64,000 nt of DNA from Oscillospiraceae bacterium (GCA_017473225.1 JAFUMG010000043.1:1-64000), one strand, 5' to 3'. Shown: positions 46,534-54,877, numbered from the stretch's first letter. Numbers and translations are program-made. The notes: generated by a model not told the origin, from the sequence alone.

Positions 46534-46541
46534 GTTATAAT
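46513..46541 (+). promoter_or_regulatory. Perfect sigma-A promoter nested in a terminator
   Basis: TTGACA (46513-46518) and TATAAT (46536-46541) with exactly 17 bp between them. It drives the AbrB-like gene. Confidence 0.92.
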
Positions 46542-46586
46542 TTTCCGGTGCGAAAAGTATGAAAAATGTGAAAGGATGTGGTACAT

Positions 46587-46823
46587 TTGCCCGGAGGGAA
46601 ACACATTCTCGGCAAAAACAGGCAGCGGGTCTTCGGCACCGCCAAGGTCGGCGACCGTGGGCAGATTGTCATCCCCAAGGAAGCCCGGGAGCTCTACGGC
46701 ATCAAGCCAGGTGATACGCTCCTGCTTCTGGGTGACGAGGAGACGGGTCTCATCGTCACACGGCCCGAAGTCCTGAATAATCTTGCGAACCAGATTCTGA
46801 ATCATGTGAAAAAAGAGGATTGA
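46587..46823 (+). CDS. AbrB/SpoVT-type small DNA-binding regulator
   Basis: The 78-residue protein is a swapped-hairpin AbrB-family domain: RVFGTAKVGDRGQIVIPKEARELYGIKPGDTLLLLGDEETGLIV. TTG at 46587 is favoured because AAAGGA (46571-46576) is ten bases upstream; the GTG at 46578 is too close. It is 4 bases upstream of the Met-gamma-lyase-like gene and cotranscribed with it from the nested consensus promoter. It may be autoregulatory, but the operator is not evident. Confidence 0.88.
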   Translation: MPGGKHILGKNRQRVFGTAKVGDRGQIVIPKEARELYGIKPGDTLLLLGDEETGLIVTRPEVLNNLANQILNHVKKED

Positions 46824-46827
46824 AGAT

Positions 46828-48111
46828 ATGGAACAATTACTGGAACTTTACAACACCATGGGCGTCTCCCCTGCCGTGTATGCCTACGGCGAGCAGGCTC
46901 TGGAGCGCCTGCGGGACCGCTTTGCCGAGATCGACAAGGTGTCCGAATACAACCAGGCCAAGGTCCTGGCCGCCATGCAGAAAAACCGGGTCAGCGCCGC
47001 CTGCTTCGCCGCCACCACCGGCTACGGCTACGATGACTTTGGCCGGGACAATCTGGAGCGGGTCTATGCCGACGTTTTCCACACGGAAGCAGCCCTGGTC
47101 CGTCCCCAGATCACCTGCGGCACCCACGCCCTGACCGTCGCCCTCAGCGCCAACCTGCTGCCCGGCGACGAGCTGCTCAGCCCCGTGGGCCTGCCCTATG
47201 ACACCCTGCAGGAGGTCATCGGCATCCGGGAAAGCCCCTGCTCCCTGGCTGAGTACGGCGTCAGCTACAATCAGGTGGACCTGCTCCCCGACGGCACCTT
47301 CGACTATGAGGGCATCCGCAAGGCCATCTCCCCCAAGACCAAGATGATCACCATCCAGCGCTCCAAGGGCTACGCCACCCGCCCCACCTTCTCCGTAACC
47401 CAGATCGGCGAGCTGATCGCCTTCTGCAAGTCCATCAAGCCCGACCTGATCGCCATGGTGGACAACTGCTACGGTGAATTCGTGGAGACCATCGAGCCCT
47501 CCGATGTAGGCGCGGATATGTGCGTCGGCTCCCTGATCAAGAACCCCGGCGGCGGTCTGGCTCCCATCGGCGGCTACATCTGCGGCACCGCCGAATGCGT
47601 CAGCCGCTGCGCCTACCGGCTCTCCGCCCCCGGCCTGGGCCAGGAGGTGGGCGCCAACCTGGGCCTGATGCCCAGCCTGTACCAGGGCTTCTTCCTGGCC
47701 CCCACAGTGGTGGCCAGTGCGGAGAAGGGCGCCATCTTTGCCGCCAACCTGTACCAGCCCCTGGGCTTCAAGTGCGTTCCCAACGCCACCGAGAGCCGCC
47801 ACGACATCATCCAGGCCGTTGAGCTGGGCAGCGAGGAGGGCATGATCGCCTTCTGCAAGGGCATCCAGGCCGCCGCGCCTGTGGACAGCTTCGCCACTCC
47901 CTGGCCCAGCGAGATGCCCGGCTATAATGACAAGGTCATCATGGCGGCAGGTGCTTTCGTTCAGGGCTCCTCCATTGAGCTCTCCGCCGACGGTCCCATC
48001 CGTCCCCCCTATGCCGTCTATTTCCAGGGCGGCCTGACCTGGTATCACGCCAAGCTCGGCATTCTCATGAGCCTGCAGAAAATGGTGGACGCCGGTCTGG
48101 TCACGCTGTAA
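46828..48111 (+). CDS. Methionine gamma-lyase family (aluminium resistance-type) PLP enzyme
   Basis: The 427-residue protein belongs to the Met_gamma_lyase/YnbB family (PF06838). It has an unusual N terminus (QAKVLAAMQKNRVSAACFAATTGYGYDDFGRD), the cofactor region IQRSKGYATRPTFSV, VDNCYGEFVE and SLIKNPGGGLAPIGGYI with the PLP lysine. Substrates are not well defined; the name is historical. It is translated from the same mRNA as the AbrB-like regulator, beginning 4 bases after it. Confidence 0.9.
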   Translation: MEQLLELYNTMGVSPAVYAYGEQALERLRDRFAEIDKVSEYNQAKVLAAMQKNRVSAACFAATTGYGYDDFGRDNLERVYADVFHTEAALVRPQITCGTHALTVALSANLLPGDELLSPVGLPYDTLQEVIGIRESPCSLAEYGVSYNQVDLLPDGTFDYEGIRKAISPKTKMITIQRSKGYATRPTFSVTQIGELIAFCKSIKPDLIAMVDNCYGEFVETIEPSDVGADMCVGSLIKNPGGGLAPIGGYICGTAECVSRCAYRLSAPGLGQEVGANLGLMPSLYQGFFLAPTVVASAEKGAIFAANLYQPLGFKCVPNATESRHDIIQAVELGSEEGMIAFCKGIQAAAPVDSFATPWPSEMPGYNDKVIMAAGAFVQGSSIELSADGPIRPPYAVYFQGGLTWYHAKLGILMSLQKMVDAGLVTL

Positions 48112-48112
48112 G

Positions 48113-48136
48113 CCGCGCCCTACGGAAGGCGCGATT
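48113..48136 (+). terminator. Hairpin after the Met-gamma-lyase-like gene
   Basis: cgcgcc/ggcgcg stem followed by ATTTT. The left part (gccgcgccctac) matches the end of the palindromic element at 10351-10363, so it may be a repeat fragment used as a terminator. Confidence 0.6.
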
Positions 48137-48166
48137 TTAGATACTTAAAAAGAGAGAGGTAAAATT

Positions 48167-49087
48167 ATGTCCTGGTTATTCTTTTCCATCGCAACTGCCC
48201 TTTTATGGGGCGCCGCGGAGCTTTTTTATAAGAAAGGTGCTCTGCCCAACGAAAAATACTCCCATCTGAAGATTTGTGTCTGTGTGGGCGCTGTTATGGG
48301 TGCCCATGCCGTTTTCACCCTGCTGACGAAGGATATTGGCTACAATCCCATCAACCTGATCGTCTATCTGCCCGTTTCCATGCTGTATATCGTGTCCATG
48401 GCCTTTTCCTATTTTGGAATGCGGTTCCTGGAAGAATCCATTTCTGACCCCATCGAGAACACCTCCGGTGCCATCTGCAGCCTGCTGTGCGTTGTCCTGC
48501 TGAAGGAGTCCCTGTCCACCCTTTCTGTCATCGCCATTATCATCATCATGATCGGTGTTCTGGGTGTCGGCTTCCTGGAAAATAAGGGCGAGACCCAGAG
48601 AAAGAAAAATCTGGGCAAAAAATTAGCGATCGTGGCATTCTGCATGCCCTTTGTTTACGCGCTGCTGGATGCTTTCGGTTCCTTTGTGGATATTTTCTAT
48701 CTGGACGACTTTGCCAGCACCCCTTTGATCGGCGTCACGGAGAATACCATCGAAGATGTAGCCAACACCAGCTATGAGCTGACCTTCGCCCTGTTTGCGC
48801 TGTGTCTGTTCATCTTCATGAAAGTCAAGAAGGTAAAGTTCGGCCCCATCCCCCAGCATAAGGATAAGATTCTCGCCGCCGTATTCGAAACCGCCGGTCA
48901 GTTTACTTATGTCTATGCCCTGAGTGGCAACGGCGCCATCGCGGCACCCATCATTTCCTCTGTCTGCATCGTTTCCCTGCTGCTTTCCCGTATTTTCCTG
49001 AAAGAAAAGCTTTCCTGGAAAACCTACGCCTTTATTGCCGTTGTGATTTTCGGCATTCTCTTGCTGGCGGTAGCCGAAGAGCTTTAA
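48167..49087 (+). CDS. EamA/DMT-family transporter
   Basis: The 306-residue protein has about ten membrane helices in two EamA-like repeats: LLWGAAELFYKKGAL at the N terminus and ALSGNGAIAAPIISSVCIVSLLLSRIFLKEKLS in the second repeat, the usual DMT ending. The substrate cannot be deduced. AGAGAGAGG precedes the ATG. Codon use and base composition look more A/T-rich than in both neighbours, so it may have been acquired separately. Confidence 0.85.
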   Translation: MSWLFFSIATALLWGAAELFYKKGALPNEKYSHLKICVCVGAVMGAHAVFTLLTKDIGYNPINLIVYLPVSMLYIVSMAFSYFGMRFLEESISDPIENTSGAICSLLCVVLLKESLSTLSVIAIIIIMIGVLGVGFLENKGETQRKKNLGKKLAIVAFCMPFVYALLDAFGSFVDIFYLDDFASTPLIGVTENTIEDVANTSYELTFALFALCLFIFMKVKKVKFGPIPQHKDKILAAVFETAGQFTYVYALSGNGAIAAPIISSVCIVSLLLSRIFLKEKLSWKTYAFIAVVIFGILLLAVAEEL

Positions 49088-49134
49088 CGCAATCGCATCA
49101 TTAAAGATGTAAATACAGGAACGAACCATAAGCA

Positions 49135-49160
49135 TAGGCCCTCCGGAACCGGAGGGCCTA
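49135..49160. terminator. Bidirectional terminator between DMT and GIY-YIG genes
   Basis: A perfect 12-bp stem (49135-49146 with 49149-49160) overlaps the stop codon of the minus-strand GIY-YIG gene, with CTGTTTTG on the plus side. Confidence 0.85.
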
Positions 49161-49409
49161 CTGTTTTGCGATCAGATTCAGTTTTTCTTCCCTGGGTAGG
49201 GCCTTGATCTCCAATTCCCGTTTCAGGGCAACGGAATGGGTCCCGCATTCTTCTGTATAGACCAGCTTTAGCGGGCCCCGGCCCCGGGTGTACTTGGCGC
49301 CCTTCCCCTCGCTGTGGGCCTTGAAACGGCGCTGCACATCATCGGTGATGCCGGTGTACAGGGTGCCGTCTTTGCATTCGAGGATATACAAATGCCAGGT
49401 TTTCTCCAT
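49158..49409 (-). CDS. GIY-YIG nuclease superfamily protein
   Basis: The 83-residue protein is a stand-alone GIY-YIG domain of the YhbQ/UPF0213 kind: WHLYILECKDGTLYTGITDDVQRRFKAH (GIY-YIG pair and Arg), ARYTR-type KYTRGRGPLKLVYTE and LKRELEIKALPREEK. DNA repair or processing is suggested for the family, but the role is unsettled. It has no obvious partner. The TAG stop lies inside the bidirectional terminator. Confidence 0.9.
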   Translation of the reverse strand: MEKTWHLYILECKDGTLYTGITDDVQRRFKAHSEGKGAKYTRGRGPLKLVYTEECGTHSVALKRELEIKALPREEKLNLIAKQ

Positions 49410-49422
49410 ATTTCCTCCGTGA

Positions 49423-49449
49423 AACGGGCCGGGATCTCCCCGGCCCGTT
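49423..49449 (-). terminator. Hairpin after the pncB unit
   Basis: An 11-bp stem (49423-49433 with 49439-49449) follows the membrane protein gene; on the minus strand the T run is short. Confidence 0.55.
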
Positions 49450-49452
49450 CTG

Positions 49453-49950
49453 TTATTTTCTTCTGCGCGGCTGCTTTCCCAGTACCAGATCCGTCATGAA
49501 AAAGGTGAGATTGCCCAGGAGCAGCGTGACCATGGTCATGGCCGTCCCCAGTTCCTCGTACTCCGCCGCGATCCGGTCCATGCCCAACAGATGGATCAGT
49601 ACCCAGTACATGGCAAGGATCACGACATTGAACAGCGCCAGCTTCAGCACCATGCCCAGCTTCATCCGGTCCAGCCGGGGCTTCAGCATGGGATAGTAGC
49701 CCAGCGCTGCGAAGACCGCCGCTGCTTCCTTATCCGGCCCCAGCAGCAGGCTCAGGATCGCCACCGCACCATACCAGGCCCAGCCGATCCGCACGCCGCA
49801 GGTATTCATCACGAACCGAAGCAGCAGCATACACATGATGGGACACACAAAGGTGGCGATGGGGATCAGTCCGCCCAGGCACATGATGGTAACGGCCAGC
49901 GCCGCCATCATGCCGCCCAGAGCGACTGTACTCGCTTTGGTCTTTCTCAT
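49453..49950 (-). CDS. Small membrane protein, possible ECF S-component-like
   Basis: The 165-residue protein has about five or six membrane helices, starting with ALGGMMAALAVTIMCLGGLIPIATFVCP, and a charged loop (KPRLDRMKLG). It resembles the general shape of vitamin-uptake S components, but no specific family is recognised. It overlaps the end of pncB by 4 bases (ATGA), so it is translated from the nicotinate mRNA. A niacin-uptake role is an inference from position only. Confidence 0.65.
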   Translation of the reverse strand: MRKTKASTVALGGMMAALAVTIMCLGGLIPIATFVCPIMCMLLLRFVMNTCGVRIGWAWYGAVAILSLLLGPDKEAAAVFAALGYYPMLKPRLDRMKLGMVLKLALFNVVILAMYWVLIHLLGMDRIAAEYEELGTAMTMVTLLLGNLTFFMTDLVLGKQPRRRK

Positions 49951-51401
49951 TTGCCGCTGTTGGTCTTCAGCAGATCATACTTGATGTCCCACAGCTTCTG
50001 GGACAGATCCACGAAGTAGGTCTGGGGATTGTCGAAACGCTTCACCTCGTCCCACAGGGTATCCACCTGCTGCAGGCAGTAGCCGCGGATCTCGTCCAGA
50101 GCGGGGCAGGTATAGACCAGCTTGCCGTCCTTGAAGATGGGGACCTGCAGCTCCTTCGCGGTGAAGTTATAGACCTTCTTCCGTTTCCAGGTAGCGTCGG
50201 GGTCGAAGATCTCCATATCCTTGGAATCGTCCACCACTTCGTCATGGACGCACAGATAGTCCGCGATGGCCTTGCCGGTGTCATTGCCGAAGAAGCGGTA
50301 GAGCTTCTTATAGTGGGGGTTGGTGATCTTGCCCACGTTTTCAGAGATCTTGATCTTGGGCTGCACGGTGCCGTCGTCTTTCTCCACGGCCACCAGCTTG
50401 TACACGCCGCCGAAGACAGGCTCGCTCTTGGCGGTGATCAGCCGCTCGCCGACGCCGAACATATCGATCTTGGCGCCCTGGCGCAGGATATCCTGGATGA
50501 TATACTCGTCCAGAGAGTTGGAGACGCTGATTTGGCACTCGGTCCAGCCGGCATCGTCCAGCATTTTCCGGGCCTTCTGGGTCAGGTAGGTCATATCGCC
50601 GGAGTCCAGGCGGATGCCGCACTTGGTAATGCCCTTGGGCTTCAGGACCTCATTGAACACCCGGATGGCGTTGGGAACGCCGGACTTCAGCGTATTGTAG
50701 GTATCCACCAGCAGCGTGGCATTGGTGGGGTACATCTCCACATAGGCCTTGAAGGCTTCGTATTCGGTGTCGAACATCTGGACCCAGGCATGGGCCATGG
50801 TGCCGCCGGCATAGACGCCGAAGAGCTGGTCGGAAATGGTGCAGGCGGTGCCGTTGCAGCCGCCGATGTATGCGGCACGGGCACCCAGAATGGCCGCGTC
50901 GGCGCCCTGGGCACGGCGGGAGCCGAATTCCAGGACCGTACGGCCCTGGGCCGCGCGGACCACACGGTTGGCCTTGGTGGCGATCAGGCTCTGATGGTTA
51001 ACGCACAGCAGGATATAGGTCTCGATCAGCTGGGCCTGGATGGCAGGGGCACGGACCGTGATGATGGGCTCCCGGGGGAAGACGGGGGTGCCTTCGGGGA
51101 CGGCCCAGATATCGCCGGTGAACCGGAAATCCGCCAGATATTCCAGGAACTCTTCGCTGAAGATCTTGCGGCCCCGGAGGTACTCAATATCCTCAGGATC
51201 GAAGTGCAGATCCTGGATATACTGGACGATCTGCTCCAGACCGGCTGCGATGGCGAAGCCGCCGCCGTCGGGGCACTGGCGGAAGAAGACGTCGAAATAG
51301 GTGATGCGGTCCTTATAACCGTTGGCGAAATAGCCCTGGCTCATGGTCAGCTCATAGAAGTCGCAGAGCATGGTCAGGTTCAGCTTGTCGTTTACTACCA
51401 T
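49947..51401 (-). CDS. pncB: Nicotinate phosphoribosyltransferase
   Basis: Starts NAD salvage from nicotinate and PRPP. The 484-residue protein fits the PncB family: LTMLCDFYELTMSQGYFANG near the N terminus, EFGSRRAQG, GGCNGTACTISDQLFG and IRLDSGDMTYLTQKAR for PRPP and substrate binding. The ATG at 51401 follows GAGGTG with a consensus promoter upstream; the open frame to 51479 passes through that promoter and is rejected. The next gene on its transcript is the membrane protein at 49453. Confidence 0.96.
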   Translation of the reverse strand: MVVNDKLNLTMLCDFYELTMSQGYFANGYKDRITYFDVFFRQCPDGGGFAIAAGLEQIVQYIQDLHFDPEDIEYLRGRKIFSEEFLEYLADFRFTGDIWAVPEGTPVFPREPIITVRAPAIQAQLIETYILLCVNHQSLIATKANRVVRAAQGRTVLEFGSRRAQGADAAILGARAAYIGGCNGTACTISDQLFGVYAGGTMAHAWVQMFDTEYEAFKAYVEMYPTNATLLVDTYNTLKSGVPNAIRVFNEVLKPKGITKCGIRLDSGDMTYLTQKARKMLDDAGWTECQISVSNSLDEYIIQDILRQGAKIDMFGVGERLITAKSEPVFGGVYKLVAVEKDDGTVQPKIKISENVGKITNPHYKKLYRFFGNDTGKAIADYLCVHDEVVDDSKDMEIFDPDATWKRKKVYNFTAKELQVPIFKDGKLVYTCPALDEIRGYCLQQVDTLWDEVKRFDNPQTYFVDLSQKLWDIKYDLLKTNSGK

Positions 51402-51432
51402 AGTAAAACACCTCGCGTTTATTAATGTCCCT

Positions 51433-51461
51433 ATTATAAATCCTTTTTTATCGGTTTGCAA
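51433..51461 (-). promoter_or_regulatory. Promoter of pncB
   Basis: Minus-strand TTGCAA (51456-51461) and TATAAT (51433-51438), 17 bp apart. Confidence 0.87.
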
Positions 51462-51472
51462 TTCTTTTTTCG

Positions 51473-51501
51473 TTGACACTCTATGGTTTTTCAGTTATCA
51501 T
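51473..51501 (+). promoter_or_regulatory. Promoter of the thioesterase gene
   Basis: TTGACA (51473-51478) and TATCAT (51496-51501) with 17 bp between them, divergent from pncB. Confidence 0.82.
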
Positions 51502-51539
51502 GGAATTATGAAAAACAAAGAAGTCTGGAGGGATTTCCC

Positions 51540-51926
51540 ATGGAAATTACAGTGGGTATGAAGGGTGAAGTTTCCACCCTGGTGGAGCGGGAGGACACCG
51601 CCGCGGAGGTGGGCTCCGGCTCTCTGCTGGTGTACGCCACCCCCTGCATGGCGGCCCTGATGGAGGGCGCGGCCTGCGAAGCCATCGAAGAAGCCCTGGA
51701 TGAAAACCAGACCACCGTGGGCACGGAGCTGAATATCCAGCACCTGTCCGCCACCCCTGTGGGACTGGAGGTCCGGGCGGAAGCGGAGGTCACCGCGGTG
51801 GAGGGAAAAGTCATCACCTTCACGCTCCGTGCCTTCGACGAGGCCGGAGAGATCGGCAAGGGCATCCACAAGCGTGTGATCGTCAATTCTCAGAAATTCC
51901 TGGATAAGGCATACAGCAAACTCTGA
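51540..51926 (+). CDS. Hotdog-fold thioesterase (FlK-like)
   Basis: The 128-residue protein matches the fluoroacetyl-CoA thioesterase (FlK)-type hotdog family: LLVYATPCMAALMEGAACEAI, TTVGTELNIQHLSATPVGLEV and FDEAGEIGKGIHKRVIV. These hold the conserved Thr/Glu/His triad region. Most members act on acyl-CoA of unknown identity, so the name implies no fluoroacetate role. GGAGGGA precedes the ATG. Two small unknown genes follow at 51940 and 52263, probably the same operon. Confidence 0.88.
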   Translation: MEITVGMKGEVSTLVEREDTAAEVGSGSLLVYATPCMAALMEGAACEAIEEALDENQTTVGTELNIQHLSATPVGLEVRAEAEVTAVEGKVITFTLRAFDEAGEIGKGIHKRVIVNSQKFLDKAYSKL

Positions 51927-51939
51927 AGGAGGAATCACC

Positions 51940-52266
51940 ATGGAAGATTACAGCGCCATGATCCGCAGCACCTTTGATTTCGGCTCCGTCCGGGATGCCG
52001 AAAGTCTCTTTGAAGCCTGCATCAAGAACGCCTTTCCCACCTTCAACTTCCGCCGGCTGGAGCTGATCCGCTTCGTCCGGGAGGAGCAGTATATGGAAGG
52101 CCGCAGCTGGAACCATGTCTTCGAGATCAAAAAGTCCGAGCTGAAGGGCGCTCCCGTTTGGGAGGTCCACTGCCACCGGGTCACCATGGGCAAGACCCCG
52201 GATAAGCATGTGTATCTGGACTACCTGAGCCTGGGCTTCGTGGGGTATATGGAGAACAAGGCATGA
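51940..52266 (+). CDS. Conserved small protein of unknown function
   Basis: The 108-residue protein is soluble, with HVFEIKKSELKGAPVWEVHCHRVTMGKTPDKHVYLDYLS in its second half. I recognise no domain. AGGAGG precedes the ATG, 13 bases after the thioesterase gene, and its end overlaps the next ORF by 4 bases. Confidence 0.7.
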   Translation: MEDYSAMIRSTFDFGSVRDAESLFEACIKNAFPTFNFRRLELIRFVREEQYMEGRSWNHVFEIKKSELKGAPVWEVHCHRVTMGKTPDKHVYLDYLSLGFVGYMENKA

Positions 52267-52451
52267 AAAAGCAACTGACAGGCCTGGGCCTGCTCTTATT
52301 CGGGATCCTGCTGATCCTTGCGGATATGAATGGCATCGTCAAGATCCCCCTTCTGGGTGATGTGATGTCTGTCAATTCGATCAGTTTGATTTTCGGTGTC
52401 GCGGGACTCGGTCTCGTGATCTACGGATGCATTCATAAAGATAAAGAATAA
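52263..52451 (+). CDS. Small two-helix membrane protein
   Basis: The 62-residue protein has two membrane helices (about 5-22 and 39-56) and a charged tail. It is coupled to the preceding gene by an ATGA overlap. Function is unknown. It is followed by a convergent terminator. Confidence 0.68.
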   Translation: MKKQLTGLGLLLFGILLILADMNGIVKIPLLGDVMSVNSISLIFGVAGLGLVIYGCIHKDKE

Positions 52452-52455
52452 ATTC

Positions 52456-52483
52456 AGCCGCCGTTCATTGACGAACGGCGGCT
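52456..52483 (+). terminator. Terminator between the membrane protein and udp
   Basis: An 11-bp stem (52456-52466 with 52473-52483), T-rich on the plus side, lies between convergent genes. Confidence 0.78.
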
Positions 52484-52488
52484 TCGCT

Positions 52489-53253
52489 TTAGTTTCTGTC
52501 CCGGGCGATGAGCATTTTCATGGCCTCGATGCCCACCTTGATGGCGCCGGAGGTATCCTCCGTCATGGGCATGAACAAGCCTGCCTTTTCCCGCTCCTGG
52601 TTCCAGATCACATGGAAGCAGCTGCCGCAGCGGACGCCCAGCGCCGACGCTACCACGAACAGCGCCGCCGATTCCATCTCGCTGGCCTTGACGCCCAGAC
52701 GCTTCCAGCTCTCCCATTTATTCAGGAGCTCATAATACACAGGAGATCTCTCCGGGCTGTGTTGGCCGTAGAAGGAGTCCTTGCACTGGACCACGCCGGT
52801 ATGTGTCCGGTAGCCCAGAGTCTCGCCCGCTTCCTTCAGGGCGCAGGTGACGGAGAAATCCGGCACCGCCGGGAATTCGATGGGGGCGTATTCCAGGGAG
52901 GTATGCTCATAGCGGATGGCTCCGGTGGCCACCACCACATCCCCGGGCTGGACCTCCAGGTCGATGCCGCCGCAGGTACCCACACGGATGAAGGTATCGG
53001 CGCCGATATTATGAAGCTCTTCCATGGCGATGGCCGCGGAGGGGCCGCCGATGCCGGTGGAGCAGACGCTGACCTTCTCCCCCAGCACGAAGCCGGTCCA
53101 GATGTTATACTCCCGGTTCATGCCGATATGCACCGGGTCATCGAAGTGCTGCGCGATGGCCTCGCACCGCCCCGGATCGCCGGGCAGGATCACATACCGG
53201 CCCACGTCGCCCTCGGTGCAGTGGATATGAAATTGCTTTTCGGTTTCCTGCAT
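52489..53253 (-). CDS. udp: Uridine phosphorylase
   Basis: Cleaves uridine with phosphate to uracil and ribose-1-phosphate. The 254-residue protein has the family features: [44 protein letters not shown] and the active-site [16 protein letters not shown]. Its own promoter is nested in the terminator of the upstream symporter gene. Confidence 0.93.
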   Translation of the reverse strand: MQETEKQFHIHCTEGDVGRYVILPGDPGRCEAIAQHFDDPVHIGMNREYNIWTGFVLGEKVSVCSTGIGGPSAAIAMEELHNIGADTFIRVGTCGGIDLEVQPGDVVVATGAIRYEHTSLEYAPIEFPAVPDFSVTCALKEAGETLGYRTHTGVVQCKDSFYGQHSPERSPVYYELLNKWESWKRLGVKASEMESAALFVVASALGVRCGSCFHVIWNQEREKAGLFMPMTEDTSGAIKVGIEAMKMLIARDRN

Positions 53254-53273
53254 AAAATCACCCTTTTCTTTTA

Positions 53274-53302
53274 ACTATAGCACAGAAAAACCGGGATGGC
53301 AA
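53274..53302 (-). promoter_or_regulatory. udp promoter nested in the symporter terminator
   Basis: Minus-strand TTGCCA (53297-53302) and TATAGT (53274-53279), 17 bp apart. The -35 box lies across the loop and stem of the terminator hairpin. Confidence 0.75.
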
Positions 53303-53316
53303 CCCATCCCGGTTTT
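53285..53316 (-). terminator. Terminator after the alanine symporter gene
   Basis: A 13-bp stem (53287-53299 with 53304-53316) is followed by a T run on the minus strand. Confidence 0.9.
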
Positions 53317-53320
53317 GTAT

Positions 53321-54751
53321 TTATTTTGCCAGCTTTTCCCTCTGGAAATGCTCCTTGGTCAGCTTGATCACCACGCCGGAAAGGCCCAGCAGGGCGATCA
53401 GGTTGGGGATCGCCATGAAGCCGTTGAGGGTATCGGCGATGTCCCAGGCCAGCTCCAGCTTCAGCGCCGCGCCGAAGACCAGCACGATGACGAAGGCTAC
53501 CTGGAAGATGATGGTCCATTTGGTGCCGACCAGGAATTCACTGCAGCGGGTGCCGTAAAGAGACCAGCTGAGGATAGTGGTCAGCGCGAACAGGGAGAGG
53601 CAGACCGCCACGATCAGCGCGCCGATCCGATCGCCGAAGATAGTGGCGAAGGAAGCGCTGATCAGCTCCGAGCCGGCGCTCTGTCCCCAGGAGATGGCCA
53701 CGCCCTGCTCCACGCCGCACAGCAGCGTCAGAGCTGTCAGGGTGCAGATGACGATGGTGTCCATGAAAACCTCGAAGATTCCGAACAGACCCTGCTTCAC
53801 AGGATCGGACTCGGAAGAAGCCGCGTGGGCAATGGGCGCGGAGCCAAGACCCGCCTCATTGGAGAAGACGCCCCGGCCGACGCCCTTCTGGATTGTCTGC
53901 ATGATGGTGATGCCGAAGGCGCCGCCCAGAGCCGCCTTGGCGCTGAAAGCGCCTTTAAAAATCATGGCAAACACCTTGCCGAGACTGCCGGCATTGGTGA
54001 CGATGACGCACAGGCTGCAGACAATGTAGAGAACCGCCATGATGGGTACCAGCTTCTCGGCAACAGAACCGATCCGCTTGACGCCGCCGAAGAGGACCAG
54101 ACCCACGATCACCGCGATCACAGCGCCGATGATCAGGCTGGAAACCGGCACCGTCTGGCCGAACAAGCTCACGGACCAGGCGGACACGTCGCCGCCGAAG
54201 GCATTAATGGCCGTGTTGATGGACACCGCGATGGTATTCACCTGGGTCATGTTGCCGATGCCAAAGGCCGCCAGTGCGCCCAGAACGCAGAATAGCACCG
54301 CCAGCCAGTTCCACTTTTTGCCGAGACCGTTCTTGATGTAGTACATGGGGCCGCCGACCCACTCGCCCTTGGCATTGCGTTCCCGGTAGCGGATGGCCAG
54401 CACCACTTCAGCATACTTGGTGACCATTCCGAACAGGGCGGACAGCCACATCCAAAACACCGCGCCGGGGCCGCCGACCGCGATGGCGCCGGTGACGCCC
54501 GCGATGTTGCCGGTGCCTACCGTCGCCGCCAGCGCCGTGCTCACTGCCTGCAGCGGGGTCACCTCGCCCTCACCGGCGGTCTGCTTTTTGAACAGCTTGC
54601 CGATGGTGCTTTTCATCACATAGCCGAACTTGCCGAACTGGATAAAGCCAACCCGGATGCTGAGGTAGATGCCGGTACCCACCAGCAAGATCAGCATCCA
54701 GGGTCCCCAGGCGATACCGTTCAGATAGTCGACGATTTCAGTAAAGGTCAT
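53321..54751 (-). CDS. Sodium:alanine symporter family protein (AGCS)
   Basis: The 476-residue protein is an AGCS-family carrier with about eleven helices: GTGIYLSIRVGFIQF, VSTALAATVGTGNIAGVTGAIAVGGPGAVFWMWLSALFGM, FGIGNMTQVNTIA, FSNEAGLGSAPIAHAA and LLCGVEQGVAISWGQ. Alanine or glycine uptake with sodium is the usual function. The ATG at 54751 follows GAGAGGAAA. The frame extends to 54865 but passes through the promoter. Confidence 0.93.
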   Translation of the reverse strand: MTFTEIVDYLNGIAWGPWMLILLVGTGIYLSIRVGFIQFGKFGYVMKSTIGKLFKKQTAGEGEVTPLQAVSTALAATVGTGNIAGVTGAIAVGGPGAVFWMWLSALFGMVTKYAEVVLAIRYRERNAKGEWVGGPMYYIKNGLGKKWNWLAVLFCVLGALAAFGIGNMTQVNTIAVSINTAINAFGGDVSAWSVSLFGQTVPVSSLIIGAVIAVIVGLVLFGGVKRIGSVAEKLVPIMAVLYIVCSLCVIVTNAGSLGKVFAMIFKGAFSAKAALGGAFGITIMQTIQKGVGRGVFSNEAGLGSAPIAHAASSESDPVKQGLFGIFEVFMDTIVICTLTALTLLCGVEQGVAISWGQSAGSELISASFATIFGDRIGALIVAVCLSLFALTTILSWSLYGTRCSEFLVGTKWTIIFQVAFVIVLVFGAALKLELAWDIADTLNGFMAIPNLIALLGLSGVVIKLTKEHFQREKLAK

Positions 54752-54784
54752 ATGCGTTTCCTCTCTTCCAACGAATATGCCCAA

Positions 54785-54813
54785 ATCATACCACGCTGTA
54801 CGCACAAATGCAA
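54785..54813 (-). promoter_or_regulatory. Promoter of the alanine symporter gene
   Basis: Minus-strand TTGCAT (54808-54813) and TATGAT (54785-54790), 17 bp apart. Confidence 0.8.
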
Positions 54814-54877
54814 GTATACAGCGGACATTTCGTAGAACCGCACGACTAACAGTTGTTTTCTGCACATTTTTTCATTA

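Noticed and set aside
49453..49950. Calling the protein a niacin transporter
   Set aside because: Only position supports it; no family motif was seen, so it is given as a hypothesis only.
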